Source of the DNA: Epiperipatus broadwayi
Taxonomy: Eukaryota; Onychophora; Udeonychophora; Euonychophora; Peripatidae
DNA length: 64,000 bases
Direction: 5' to 3'
NCBI GenBank assembly: GCA_028023455.1
Contig: JAQFVV010012434.1
Coordinates: 4,492,264-4,556,263, forward strand
Position 1 is the stretch's first letter; each line of letters begins with the position of its first letter. A model generated the notes under the pieces. It was not told the DNA's origin. It saw only the letters and a program-made list of their open reading frames with translations, and did no database searches. A program made the translations under genes and the position numbers. This document shows positions 12,011 through 23,154 of the stretch, in pieces.

Positions 12011-14737
12011 TATTACACCTATATTAATTAAATCAGAGGAGGTCTTTACTATTTATTATTTATGGAGAGAAAATTAATAATTCAAAATTGTACCGGTCTT
12101 AATAGATAAATATCACAGCAGAGTGAATATATTTGTTGTAAATATTCAGTGTTAGATCAACCTTCAATACTTCCTCGGCTTATGGCCAATAATTTAATAG
12201 TTCTAATGAAACTTGGAAATGTAATGATAAACAACATAATTATAAAATTGATAAATATGTCTTAGATTAGAAGGCAGCTTTATTTGCAAATATTATATAG
12301 CATCCACTAATATAACAATGTTTTCAAGAACAAAATTTTTAATATTTTTTTATATATAGATAAATTGTTTAATTGCAAAGTATGTGCAGTAATAAAAATT
12401 TAAATCAAGATTTGAAATCATGATATTTCAACTTTACTATTTTAAAATATACTATTACAATTTCTAATCAGGACTTTGTTTTTAATGAATCTTTAATCGT
12501 ATATTTATAAATGTTCCTAGTAAAAATGTAGGCGGATAAAAAAAATCTTATTTTATTATTATTATTCTAAAATTCCTTCAAAAATAGAAAACTCAATCAA
12601 ATATGCTTAATTATCAGACGGGAGTAAATTATATTTGAACATCTGATCTAAAAGTTTAAAAACTACAAACAAAACTTCTCTTTAGCAAAAATCATAAATG
12701 TCAATGTACTTTTAATAAAATAAGCATCTCATTTAACTGGCTATAATTTTAACAATCCATCATAATAAGAAGAAAAATAAGTCTTCAGTAATCCAATTGT
12801 AAAGTGTACTAAACATTAATTTATTCTTTGTACTTTTCATTGCTTATACATTATGGAAAATAATATCGATGCTTTACGAAATTGTAGTTTTAATCTGTAT
12901 TAATGAGTGTTGTTAGAGTTAGCAAAAAGCCTGATTGTTCTGTAGCAGCTGAGTAATTAAACAATCATAGTTAGTTTACGTTTTGCATATTCAATTTTTC
13001 TCAGCAAGACGAGTAATTAGACTGTTTGCAATTAAGAAAATATCCATGGCATTTCAAATTGTATTCTTAAAAAAAAATTATAAAGAGTAAAATTTCATTA
13101 AAAGTTATAGAATGACTAACAAGAAAATGATTATTTAACAAATGAGAAATGATTGAGAAAAATGAATCAGAGCTTTTCCAAGATAAAGAAATCACTAATA
13201 AACTCATTTATGATTTCATCACTTGCCGTCGTTAGAACACAATTACTAAAAGATTGAAAGAGCGATCAAGCTTTTTTTCCCCCATGATGAAATTACATGC
13301 TTTATACCAAAGAGCGCAGTTTGAATAAAATGTTAGTCAATTAATTGAGAGATTATTTATTATTTCTGTTTATTTTATTTGAAATAAATGAGACGATTAA
13401 TTTCAAATGACTATTTGAAGTAATCACTAAAAATAAATTATGTCTAAAAATTAACCATGGTATTTAAGAATCTTCTTTTCATGTATCCATTTTACCCACA
13501 AGGCTAAACAAAATAATGGGAACATTTGTAATACTTTTATTAATGTTGTATGTGGTTATTAGTTTAATAATCCGATTATATTTAGCCAAATGGCTCAATA
13601 ATGTTTATAACAGGTGACAGCATAATTACATTTTTAAAGTTCATATCTGACTTTTATAAGGCTATACAAAGTATAGTTTTATTATTTTGAAAAACTGGTA
13701 ATGTTATTTAAAAAGGTATAGTTGGTCTCCCAAAGTACTTAAATAGTCTGCATCTGCGATGTATCTTTGCACAATAATGATCAGATGAAAAGAATATTTG
13801 ATATGAGTACCCAAATCAACAGCTTCATTATCATTATTTGCAGTTTGGAGAAGCTATTGTGGTCTATAAATGTTTGGAGGAATTGTCAAAAACATTTTTT
13901 CCCACTGGTTGTATAAATGACAACTTTTATAGTTTTTTTTGCTTGTGACACAACCACTTTAGAACTATAGTGATCACATACTTTAAAGTAGTTGTTTGAC
14001 AATAAATGTACTGCCTATGGATCTCATAGCATATTATTTGAGTAGCTATTGATGGAGTCATAGATATATATGGAGTCAGATGTGAATTAATATTTATAAT
14101 GATCTATATTGCATTGTTATTCCATCCCAATGGTAATATACAGAAATCATGATCTGAAATGTTCCTGGGTCAATTCCTCTTCAATCTATGACTTCAGTAT
14201 TCAAAAAGTTAATTATCTCTAAAAAAAATTAACCATATAATATTTATCGTTCTGTGACATTGGCATTTTTTTTTCTTTTAATATCCGTCATTTTTCTCAG
14301 AAATGCAAAGTAGTTTTAGCATATTTCCATTATTCTTGAAATTATTGGTTTTGAAACATTAAATATTTCAATACTCAAAGAGAATAATGATACTTCAGCT
14401 GATCTAGAACAAAATTTGATTCATTTTAATTCAAACATGTTCACTTTTGTTCTTCAGTTTATCAAACAGTTGTAAACTTTCTTCAAATGCTTTCTATTAT
14501 TTTTTTAGTTTCCTGTTGTTTTTTTTAAATCTGTTTATACATATTTTTCCATTTTTTGAGTCACGTGAAGTCAAAAATATTTAACATGGCACTTGTTTTC
14601 ATTAATTTGTTTAATATATATTTAAAATTTTCATTTCATTTCTAGTAATCATTAATATATATTTATCTGAAGTAGTTGATATCAAAATTGTAAATGCAAA
14701 AAATTTGACACAAATTAAAATACAACATATATATATA
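12011..14737. other. AT-rich stretch, nothing recognised
   Basis: No gene, tRNA or clear repeat boundary. The interval 13,550-14,200 is a little less AT-rich and its minus strand has short runs of sensible residues (for example a phrase around PRNISDHDFCILPLGWNN). These could be a worn transposase or LINE piece, but no motif is diagnostic. Confidence 0.35.
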
Positions 14738-15102
14738 TGAAAAACAAAAACAAGTTATAATCATGTAACTTGCTATCGCTTGTATTTATGATCAATAGAT
14801 GGCACTTTATCAAAACCATCAAACAATCATATATTTGTTTACATAAACATCAAAAGAGTCAGAATTCACTATCTCTTTCGTTTGCTCCACCTTCAGATCA
14901 GCTGATTTCACTGATGATAGCAAATTAGCTTGAAATCAGCTGATCTGAAGGTGGAGCAAACGAAAGAGATAGTGAATTCTGACTCTTTTGACGTTTATGT
15001 AAACAAATATACACTTGTTCAGTGGTTTTGGTAAAGCGCCATCTATTGATCATAAATACAAGTGATAGCAAGTTACGTGATTATAACTTGTTTTTGTTTT
15101 CA
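14738..15102. mobile_element. Long foldback MITE, 173-bp arms and 20-nt loop
   Basis: Left arm 14738-14910 is the reverse complement of right arm 14931-15102, with only scattered mismatches and one single-base indel. The loop 14911-14930 is 20 nt. The element is almost wholly a hairpin. Terminal sequence is TGAAAAACAAAAACAAG on the left and CTTGTTTTTGTTTTCA on the right. The arms carry GATCAGCTGATTTCA, CACTATCTCTTTCG and CGCCATCTATTGATCATA blocks. No ORF. No certain target duplication, because the flanks are (TA)n on the left. High arm identity means recent formation or gene conversion between arms. Confidence 0.85.
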
Positions 15103-15321
15103 TAAATGTACCTTTAAAGGTTTTTGCAATGATATATATTGCAGAGGCTTTGACTATGTGGTGAAACTGAACTGATATCAGACCCATGTAGCTATCTGGC
15201 TTGTTAGGCTGGGTTTGAAGACATTAATTACGTGTCTGAAAAATTTATGCTTGCAAACTGATAGGAACTTGTTACATAAATACTTGGAGTCAGTGTTTAG
15301 ATCTAGTTTCTAGCCCTATCC

Positions 15322-15469
15322 TTCACTGATGATAGCAAATTAGCTTCAAATCAGCTGATCTGAAGGTGGAGCAAATGAAAGAGATAGTGAATTCTGACTC
15401 TTTTGATGTTTATGTAAACAAATATATGCTTGTTCGGTGGTTTTGGTAAAGTGCCATCTATTGATCATA
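15322..15469. mobile_element. Solo half-copy of the same foldback (loop plus right arm)
   Basis: Repeats the loop and right arm of the element at 14738-15102 at roughly 95% by eye, starting at TTCACTGATGATAGC and ending at TATTGATCATA, where a short TA run follows. It lacks the left arm and the outermost 55 bp or so of the right arm. It lies 220 bp from the full copy and in the same orientation. Confidence 0.8.
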
Positions 15470-15559
15470 TATATATATTGAATACCCTTAAAACTTTTCG
15501 TCCACTACATATTTTTGAAACATATAAATAGAGTATAATAAAAAAATCCCCAATATGTA

Positions 15560-16790
15560 TTATTCTGAATCAGATTATAGATATATTTAATATATATAAA
15601 AAAGATATTAATGACTTTTTCTAACCATCAGTTTATGCTCCTACAATTGCTTTTTAATGGGATGACTGTTTTCACCCATGTACATGCTTCCAATTTATAT
15701 GATATTTTTATATTTATGTTTGAAGAGATTAGGATTCTTTGTAGTTTGCTATGGTTTTGAAAAGTTGTCTTAATTTTATATTGATTGCAGATTTTCTTTA
15801 GTTTGTATTCTATCCCCAATATGTATGGATATATTTCAGTACCTATAATTGTTTTTTTTTCTTTTGATGTTTTTTTTTTTTTGGTTGTCTGTTGAAGGTT
15901 TCTTAATGGCAACTTATAGATAACCATTTTTTTGGAGAGTTTGTTCTATGTAGATCTTTTCTTTTTCCAAATCATTAGTTTCTAAACAAATATCTTTTGT
16001 AATAACTTCATATTTTTATATCTATCAAAACAAAATATATATTCTAAGTACTTTCTTATGTGTGGGAGTTTTCTAAAAATAGAGTTTTGTTTCTGCCGTG
16101 AGAGAATCTTGTCAAATGAATATTGGAGAATGTCAGTTTTTGTTTTTAATCTATTGTGAATTTAGTTGAATATATGTTATCAATATATGTCTACAATGTA
16201 TCGTTGATATAGTGAAATGTACTTTAAATGGATATGAAATGCCATTTTTCTGGTGATTTCAATTTTTTTTTAATTATTGCTAATGAAGATTGACAGTGGA
16301 GAACTCACAGTCACTCCTTGATTTTGTTGGGAAAATTCTGCATTGTATTGAAAGTATATTTCTGTTATGTGCAATGTCAAGAATTCCATTATATTATCAA
16401 GAGAAAGTGGTTTCTTGTTTGAAAGTTATCATCCACAATTTAATTGTTTTTATATAATAGATAGTGCTTTACCACAGGTTATATTTGTGAATAAACTTTC
16501 CAGATGAAAAGTCAACAATATGTCAGTACTTTCTATTTTTATGTTATTAATTAATTGTATAAAATACTTAGAATCTATGACAAAGTCATGTGTATTTGTG
16601 ATAATAATACAGAACATAAATAAAAAATATATTGGCAAGCTTTGATGTGAAAAGTTTATTTACAAATTTATCCTGAGATAAAGCAAATAAAAAAATAATA
16701 TAAAAATAATAACTTACAAACCAGAACAATTTTTTCCTATTGACAATATAACTAACTGATTTCTTAACATTCAATATAATGCTACTATAT
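15560..16790 (-). pseudogene. Penelope-like element RT, minus-strand copy
   Basis: Read from high to low coordinates, the Penelope reverse transcriptase order is preserved across several frames. First comes FTSKLANIF, then DSKYFIQL with TDILLTFHLESLFTNI (SLFTNI at 16480-16497; Penelope-like RTs typically have SFDVxSLFTNIP). QGVTVSSPLS follows at 16288-16320 (the family motif is QxxGxAMGSPLSP), then an IND phrase where the catalytic DD block should be, and TFSNIHLTRFS (family FLDVLVTR). The linker to the endonuclease is EIYPYILGIEYKLKKICNQ (about 15770-15835), as in PYIxGxSEKIRRIxxKY. Stops and frameshifts throughout mean it is dead. The GIY-YIG domain itself would lie below 15.63 kb and is not recognisable. 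Confidence 0.75.
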
Positions 16791-16799
16791 ATTCACTAA

Positions 16800-18050
16800 A
16801 ACACAGAATTTTTTCAGTAAAATCAAATAATGACTATTAATTCACCACAGTCACACCTATTTAAACATCATTTACATGGAGGGACTTAAAATTACATCCA
16901 TTAATATTACTTCATATACACTTTAAATCTGATTCACTATGTCAATGATATATTTGTTATACATCCACATAGTAATACACTGTTACAAAAATTCTGGACA
17001 CACACCAATAGTATTTTTATTTCAATTAAATTCACAATTAAATTTGAACAATAAAAATTGGCATTCTTAGATATTCTTGTTACAAGATTCCCTCATGACT
17101 AAATCAAAACTACAGTTTACAGAAAACTTACACACATAGGAAATTACATAGCATATATTCCAATCATGATAGGAATATGGAGTTATACTATCACTATGTA
17201 ATAAAACAAAATAATTTTGTTCAGAAACCAGTGTTTTGAACAAAGAAAATATCTACATAAGTCAAGCTACCATGTATAATGATTATTCATAAACTGTCAT
17301 TATGAAAATGTAAAATAGTCAGCAAAAAGAAATAACAAGAGTAAAAACAATTACAGGTATTGTACAGTATTGATACATAGCAGGAATGGCAGACATTTTA
17401 AAGAAGATTTTTAAACAATATATTAAATGAACTTTTTAAAAATCATAGACAGTACAAGGAATTCTAATCCATACAAAACAAACTTAAAATACTGAAAACA
17501 AAAACGAATCTATGAAACACTGTGTGAATGTGGAAGAATATATATTGGTAAATCCAATTACTTCACTGAAAAGTATTAAAAGATCATATATAATAAATAG
17601 AAAAAAAATCTGATGTATCTAAATACCCAAAACATATGATTGATTGGGAAAACAGGAAAATAAAGGACAAAGAGGAAAAACAAAAATAAAAATTTATTAA
17701 AAGCTGCTTGCATAACAATGATAAATAATCCCATATATCAACCTAGTGTAATAATTTATAATATGTCGATACCAATCATTAACTTTTCTCTTAAGAAAAG
17801 AAGAAATCAGGAGGATCCTATAGGTAACTTTTTAAAATTTCTAGTGATTACCTTAACAAAAAAACCTAGTTTATTAGGAAATTATCTTAAATTCAATATT
17901 CATAAATCTAAAGATCCCTAATTCTATATTCATGCTAATACACAGGCCAGACTTGTAATAATTAAAGAACGAAGAATAATAACATAACTGGTAACATTGT
18001 ATTATGTGTTAACTTGTGTCTATTGCTAATAGTTAAATGTATTTGAAAAA
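16800..18050 (+). pseudogene. Penelope-like element, plus-strand copy with GIY-YIG
   Basis: The second Penelope piece starts at the middle of the RT. HYVNDIFVIHPHS at 16935-16973 corresponds to the catalytic YVDDxFVIWPH block with DD changed to ND. It is followed by FTIKFEQ and LAFLDILVTR (about 17029-17090), TTVYRKLTHIGNYIAYIP (17108-17162) and then a GIY-YIG endonuclease core YETLCECGRIYIGKS (17511-17555; the family has YxIPCxCGxxYIGxT). The 67-aa frame at 17718-17921 follows as the C-terminal tail or 3' region. Stops occur inside. Its 5' end lies next to the 5' end of the minus-strand copy, so the two copies diverge from about 16.79 kb. Confidence 0.75.
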
Positions 18051-19660
18051 TAAAATTTTAATTTTTCTAAAATTAGATGAGGATATAACCTAACATATAA
18101 AATACAAATATATATATATATTAGGTGTAAGGATATCTATTTTCATAAATTATTTCTTGTCAATGCTAATTAATTTGTAGCCAATATTAGAAATAATTTG
18201 TTCATACATAGATATACTTATAGATTATATTATTTACAGCCATTTTATGATAGCACACACACACACACGCATATATATATATATATATATATATTGTAAC
18301 CATCTCTATAAAGATAATAAGACTATATGCATAAAAAAATAATGTTAAAATAAAAATATTATTTTCTTAAAACTAAATAGGCAAACATGAATCGGTAAAT
18401 CTAAGGAAGGTCACAAAGTATCCATGAAAATAATAACTTAAAATAGGCAAAATTATGTACATACAGTAGTGATCGTGTGATGTTTAAACATAATAACTTT
18501 TAGTATCGATATCATTTAAACTAGCTATAAAATCCATAAGCAAAATATTCTTAGATAAACTTAATATGCAAAACCAATAAATAGTTAATAATCAGGTCAA
18601 TGAAATGAATGTGGAATTCTAATTATGAATTAGATGATAAATGAATTGGGATGTAGATGACTAAATGGATGATGAAAACAAATAATAATTAAATAATGAA
18701 AATGAACAAAGTAAAGAGTGAGGAGAAGGGAAAGTAAATGAGTTAAGATAACGAATTATTAAAATGATGATAGAATAGGAACCAATGAAGGATGAATCAA
18801 TTATAATAATGAATTAAGATAAAATGAGGATGAAGAAATGAAAGAAAGATCCAAATTAAATATAAGAACAATGTTGATGATGAAGAAGGACATCCTGAAT
18901 TATAAAACTAATATTGTGTTAAATGGCAGTAAGATAAAATAAAACAAAATATGGATTCCAAGTTTGACTAAACAAGAATATTTAACCATGAAGTTAAGAT
19001 AAACTATAAGTTTTAAAAACTAGAGAAGAAATTTACATCTTTAAGTTATACACAATCAATAAAACTGTGAAGATAAACATAACTCATACCAAAGCATAAT
19101 AAATAACTTTAGACATAAAAATAACTATAAATTCAAAATTATGATTGCCAACTACTAATTTACTTTCTCAGGGTTCAAATAACTTGAATATTACTATGTT
19201 AAAAGATGTACTTGGGTCAGTGAGAGGGATTTTGCCACTACCCAAATATAAAAAACAAAGACAGTTCATAAAACAAAATAGAATTAATAAAGAATATTTG
19301 GCAATCCCAATACTAACTGTAATATGAACTTTAAGCTTTACAAAGTACAAATAAATTTTTAATAAAGCAACACAATAACTTACAAATTCTTCTTTATTAA
19401 TAACTATGGGCAATATGATCAAGATCAGGAAATGATGTATCTAATGATTCAAATAAACAGGTTATTACAAAACCAATAAATCATTAAGATATTATTTAAA
19501 ATAAGACATGGGCTTAAGATAAACAGTGTTCTGATCAATAAACCATAAATTCTAAATATACTTTAAATGTAAGAGCTTACCAAAATCACTGTGATATATT
19601 AATGTGTGATATCATATACTGTATTGATTGATGATGACTTTAAGACAATAAGATAATGTG
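18051..19660. other. AT-rich stretch with CA/TA microsatellite and purine-rich strand
   Basis: 18257-18294 is (CA)n followed by (TA)n. 18,600-18,860 is strikingly purine-rich on the plus strand, made of irregular GATGAA/AATGAA words. A 60-aa plus frame (19145-19327) and an overlapping 84-aa minus frame (19168-19422) have no recognisable content. Confidence 0.45.
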
Positions 19661-19720
19661 TTTAGCAATAAGGTCACAGACAACCAAATATATTTGGTTG
19701 TCTGTGGCCTTATTGCTAAA
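19661..19720. repeat. 60-bp near-perfect palindrome without spacer
   Basis: Arms 19661-19690 and 19691-19720 are reverse complements with a single mismatch (AAGGT against GGCCTT). The core is CAACCAAATATATTTGGTTG. Not a transposon with flanking TSD as far as I can see. Confidence 0.9.
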
Positions 19721-21247
19721 CAACAAAATTTATTTACATTATTTACAACTTTCTAAAATAATAATAAATAATTGAAAACATATATATTTCAGAAACAATA
19801 TAAAACAAGGTATATTCATTTGGTTACAGCTATATTCTCTTTGAATTTATTAACAGTTTTGTTGTACTAATGTGTCTAGTAAGTGTTATTTATAATATCC
19901 ATCTATAGTATGCTATTGAGAGCATTAAAGTATAACTAAACTCTACTACTAAGTAATATGATATTGACAATTATCATATGAAACACAAATGACAATTATT
20001 ATTTAGCATTCAGCAATCAATTAAATGAATATGGGAATAGACACCAGAAGTCAAATATATATACAGAATACTAAACTTTGCCCATGTCTACAGAATAATC
20101 ATCTTAACTATTGAAATATTTTACTGATCCATCAGAAAACTACTACTTCATGGAAATAAAATGACATTGCATATGTTTATCTCTTATTATGCCATACACA
20201 AGATAAGTTTTAAAATTACTAATAAATTTTGTTGGTTTGCTTGTATACGGTTGACATGGTACTACAGCACAATACATACACAATTTTATTTAGCTAAACA
20301 TTGTAGATAAACAAGTGTCCCTGAAGCAAACTCTACCTTATCATTGCCATACAATTTTAAAACACCAAGAACTTCACCATACATAGTGGAAAATAACTAG
20401 ACATCATCATGAGGTATTATATAATAAAAACAGCTCTTCAGAACAACATTGTATAACTGTATAATAATATGTCAGATTTCAATATCTTTTTCCTAAATAC
20501 AAAATGTGTGGACATCATCTCAACACAGATAAACAAGTATGCATACCATGAAAACAACTCTAGGGATTAAACTATACCAGCTAAGCATAAAATAATTATA
20601 AGCCTCTTCAATATAATCCTCTCATGGAATAAGCAATGTGAAAGTAATCTCCATCTACCAATGCATAATATCAATGATACAATATTTAATACAAGTATAT
20701 GTTTCTCACATCTATCAAATGTAAACTAGCTCAAATCCCCATCAAAACAATGGCCAGATAAAATAATTCTCACATTAAAAGCTAAAAAGTTAAATATCCC
20801 ACCTCAAACAATGCATATGTTAAATAGTGTATGAAACCACAAAGATACTTTAAGTCAAATGACTATAAAATATTTTTGAAAGCATAATAAACTTTGCAAT
20901 AATAAGAAAGACACACAGTCAATGAAAATTAGCATAAACTCTATAAACTAAAGTGGACAAACTAAATTACAGGCAAAACATAATAAAAATATAAAATGAA
21001 TGTATACCTGCTTATATGAAAAACTCCATATAATAAAATAATTGTCATCATAAGTAAATGCTATTATGCTTCTGACAAATTAATCTGTCTGTTTACCCAT
21101 AAATACAATACCAATAAACTATTCTTGTAAATGTAAGAGAGTTGTATATCTATCTAGACAAGCCTAATTTAATATTAACTTTAAACTAACCAGTACAATA
21201 TATATATAATTTTACCTCAATCTGTTTTCAGAATCATTGCACATTTA

Positions 21248-21289
<42 letters not shown>

Positions 21290-23154
21290 CTTAATAGCAT
21301 ATCCAAAACTAATATAAAATATTAATAAACATGAACAATATAAAAAATATTATTATTATACTTTATCTTTTTCCCATAGTCCATAATTTAAATTCCTTTA
21401 CTATAAGCTGGCTGATGAGGGGAAAGCAATATCATTGTTGGCTGGCAAACTATTTTATGAGACAATGCATCCATATTCTTCATATTTTATCATGGTAAAG
21501 TATATAAAACATTTAGAGTTTCTGGCAAATAAAACAATTATACAATAACACTCATAAATATTTTTCTTCAGAATTTTGGATCCATTTTTTTTTAAAAAAA
21601 AAAAAAAACTTAGACAACAACAAAAAAAAATTTCCTCAAAAGAATTGTTATTATTTTTTCCATCCACAGTAATATATTGGAATAATTAACAATGATTCCT
21701 AAATTTTAAAGTATTTCAAAATCTTCTCATTAATATTTTAAACTAATTTTAACTCCAGTGTTTCACAATAGTAATTAAGAAATTATTTACTTTTTTTTTA
21801 TCTGTAATTTTAAACATTTTTTTTCAGAATACTATCATAAATTATTATTTTCTTTTATCAAGATTTGCATTAAGTCTATCCAATTAAGCTATAAGTTAAA
21901 TATCTTTTATAGTTACCAAAACTGTAAACATATTCTAATATTCCTTTTTAATAACAAAGTAAGCAAGCATTTTAGGAAGAAAAATTTATCAGAATAATAT
22001 TTTGATAGAAATATAAATTAAATCTACACATTATAATATATATGTAAATTTTAATATCATTTTAAAGTAGATTTCATTTTTTAAATTTAACTTCAGAAAG
22101 TTTTGTCTTAATAACTTTTAATATGGTTCTTATGCACAGAATCCTTTTTTTTTTTTTTTGCCATACCAAACAAATCATTATTAATCTTTAAATGTACATA
22201 ATAAATATAATAATTGAGATTGTAGTAATATATAGAATAAAATTTTATGCTTACAATCTCTTGTCCAGTTTTAAATCTGAAGTCTCTTTGAATGAAGTAT
22301 TTGTTTTTAAAATGGTTCCCATTCTTTTTTATTGTGGAATTCTGGTGATTGTCAGTTGATAGATCAGTAGGTGAGATGTATGCAAGAAAGTGAAATTCTC
22401 TACTCCATTATTTTATGAGTCAAAATATAATTAACTATCATTTAAATTCAGTTCAAATTCAAATCCAGTGTTATTTATGTTCAGCTTCTTTTTGATCTTA
22501 AATTTTGTTATAGCTCAGATGTTGTTGTTATCTCTTCTCTTGTTTTTTTAATGATCCCCCACCCCTACAAACTCTGTTAGGTTATTTTATACCTTTTTTA
22601 AATGAAATTGTTGTAAAAAAATAGACCAATTAAAGCTTGTTATGTGCATTCAATTAATATGTCTCCATCTATATTCAATAGTGATAACTAACCAAGCTCT
22701 TCAAAATTATTTTAAATCACAATAAAAATATGCTAAGGATTAATTATAAACATTAATTTAGAATACTTATAATTTTAAATCTTTTGATTATTACTTAATA
22801 ATAATACAATGTCATATATTTCTATACTTATACATTAATAAGAACACTAATAAATTATTATTTTAATATTAAAATTAGTCGATCTGACAGGTTGCAATAT
22901 AAAATCTCATACACATTCTAGCAGAGGGCTTAGCATATCTTGAACAGTCTAAGTCTTTATCACTCTCAGGAGATCTGTTGATAAAATTTACTTAATTTTA
23001 AAATAAAATTTGGCAACTATGATAATATACCACTGATATAATACATTGATTTCATTCAGTTATTGTCAATTAAAATTTAAAATTTTACACATTTGTCCAC
23101 ATAAATAACGTTTAACAAACATTGAGCCCAACTATAAGGTTACAATATATATAT
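19721..23154. other. AT-rich stretch, nothing recognised
   Basis: The plus strand is poor in G from about 19.9 to 21.2 kb and reads in places like worn coding sequence, but no motif is assignable. 21252-21289 is (TA)n. 21,582-21,607 is a T-run followed by an A-run. 22,144-22,160 is poly(T). The C-run ATCCCCCACCCC lies near 22,553. Confidence 0.4.
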
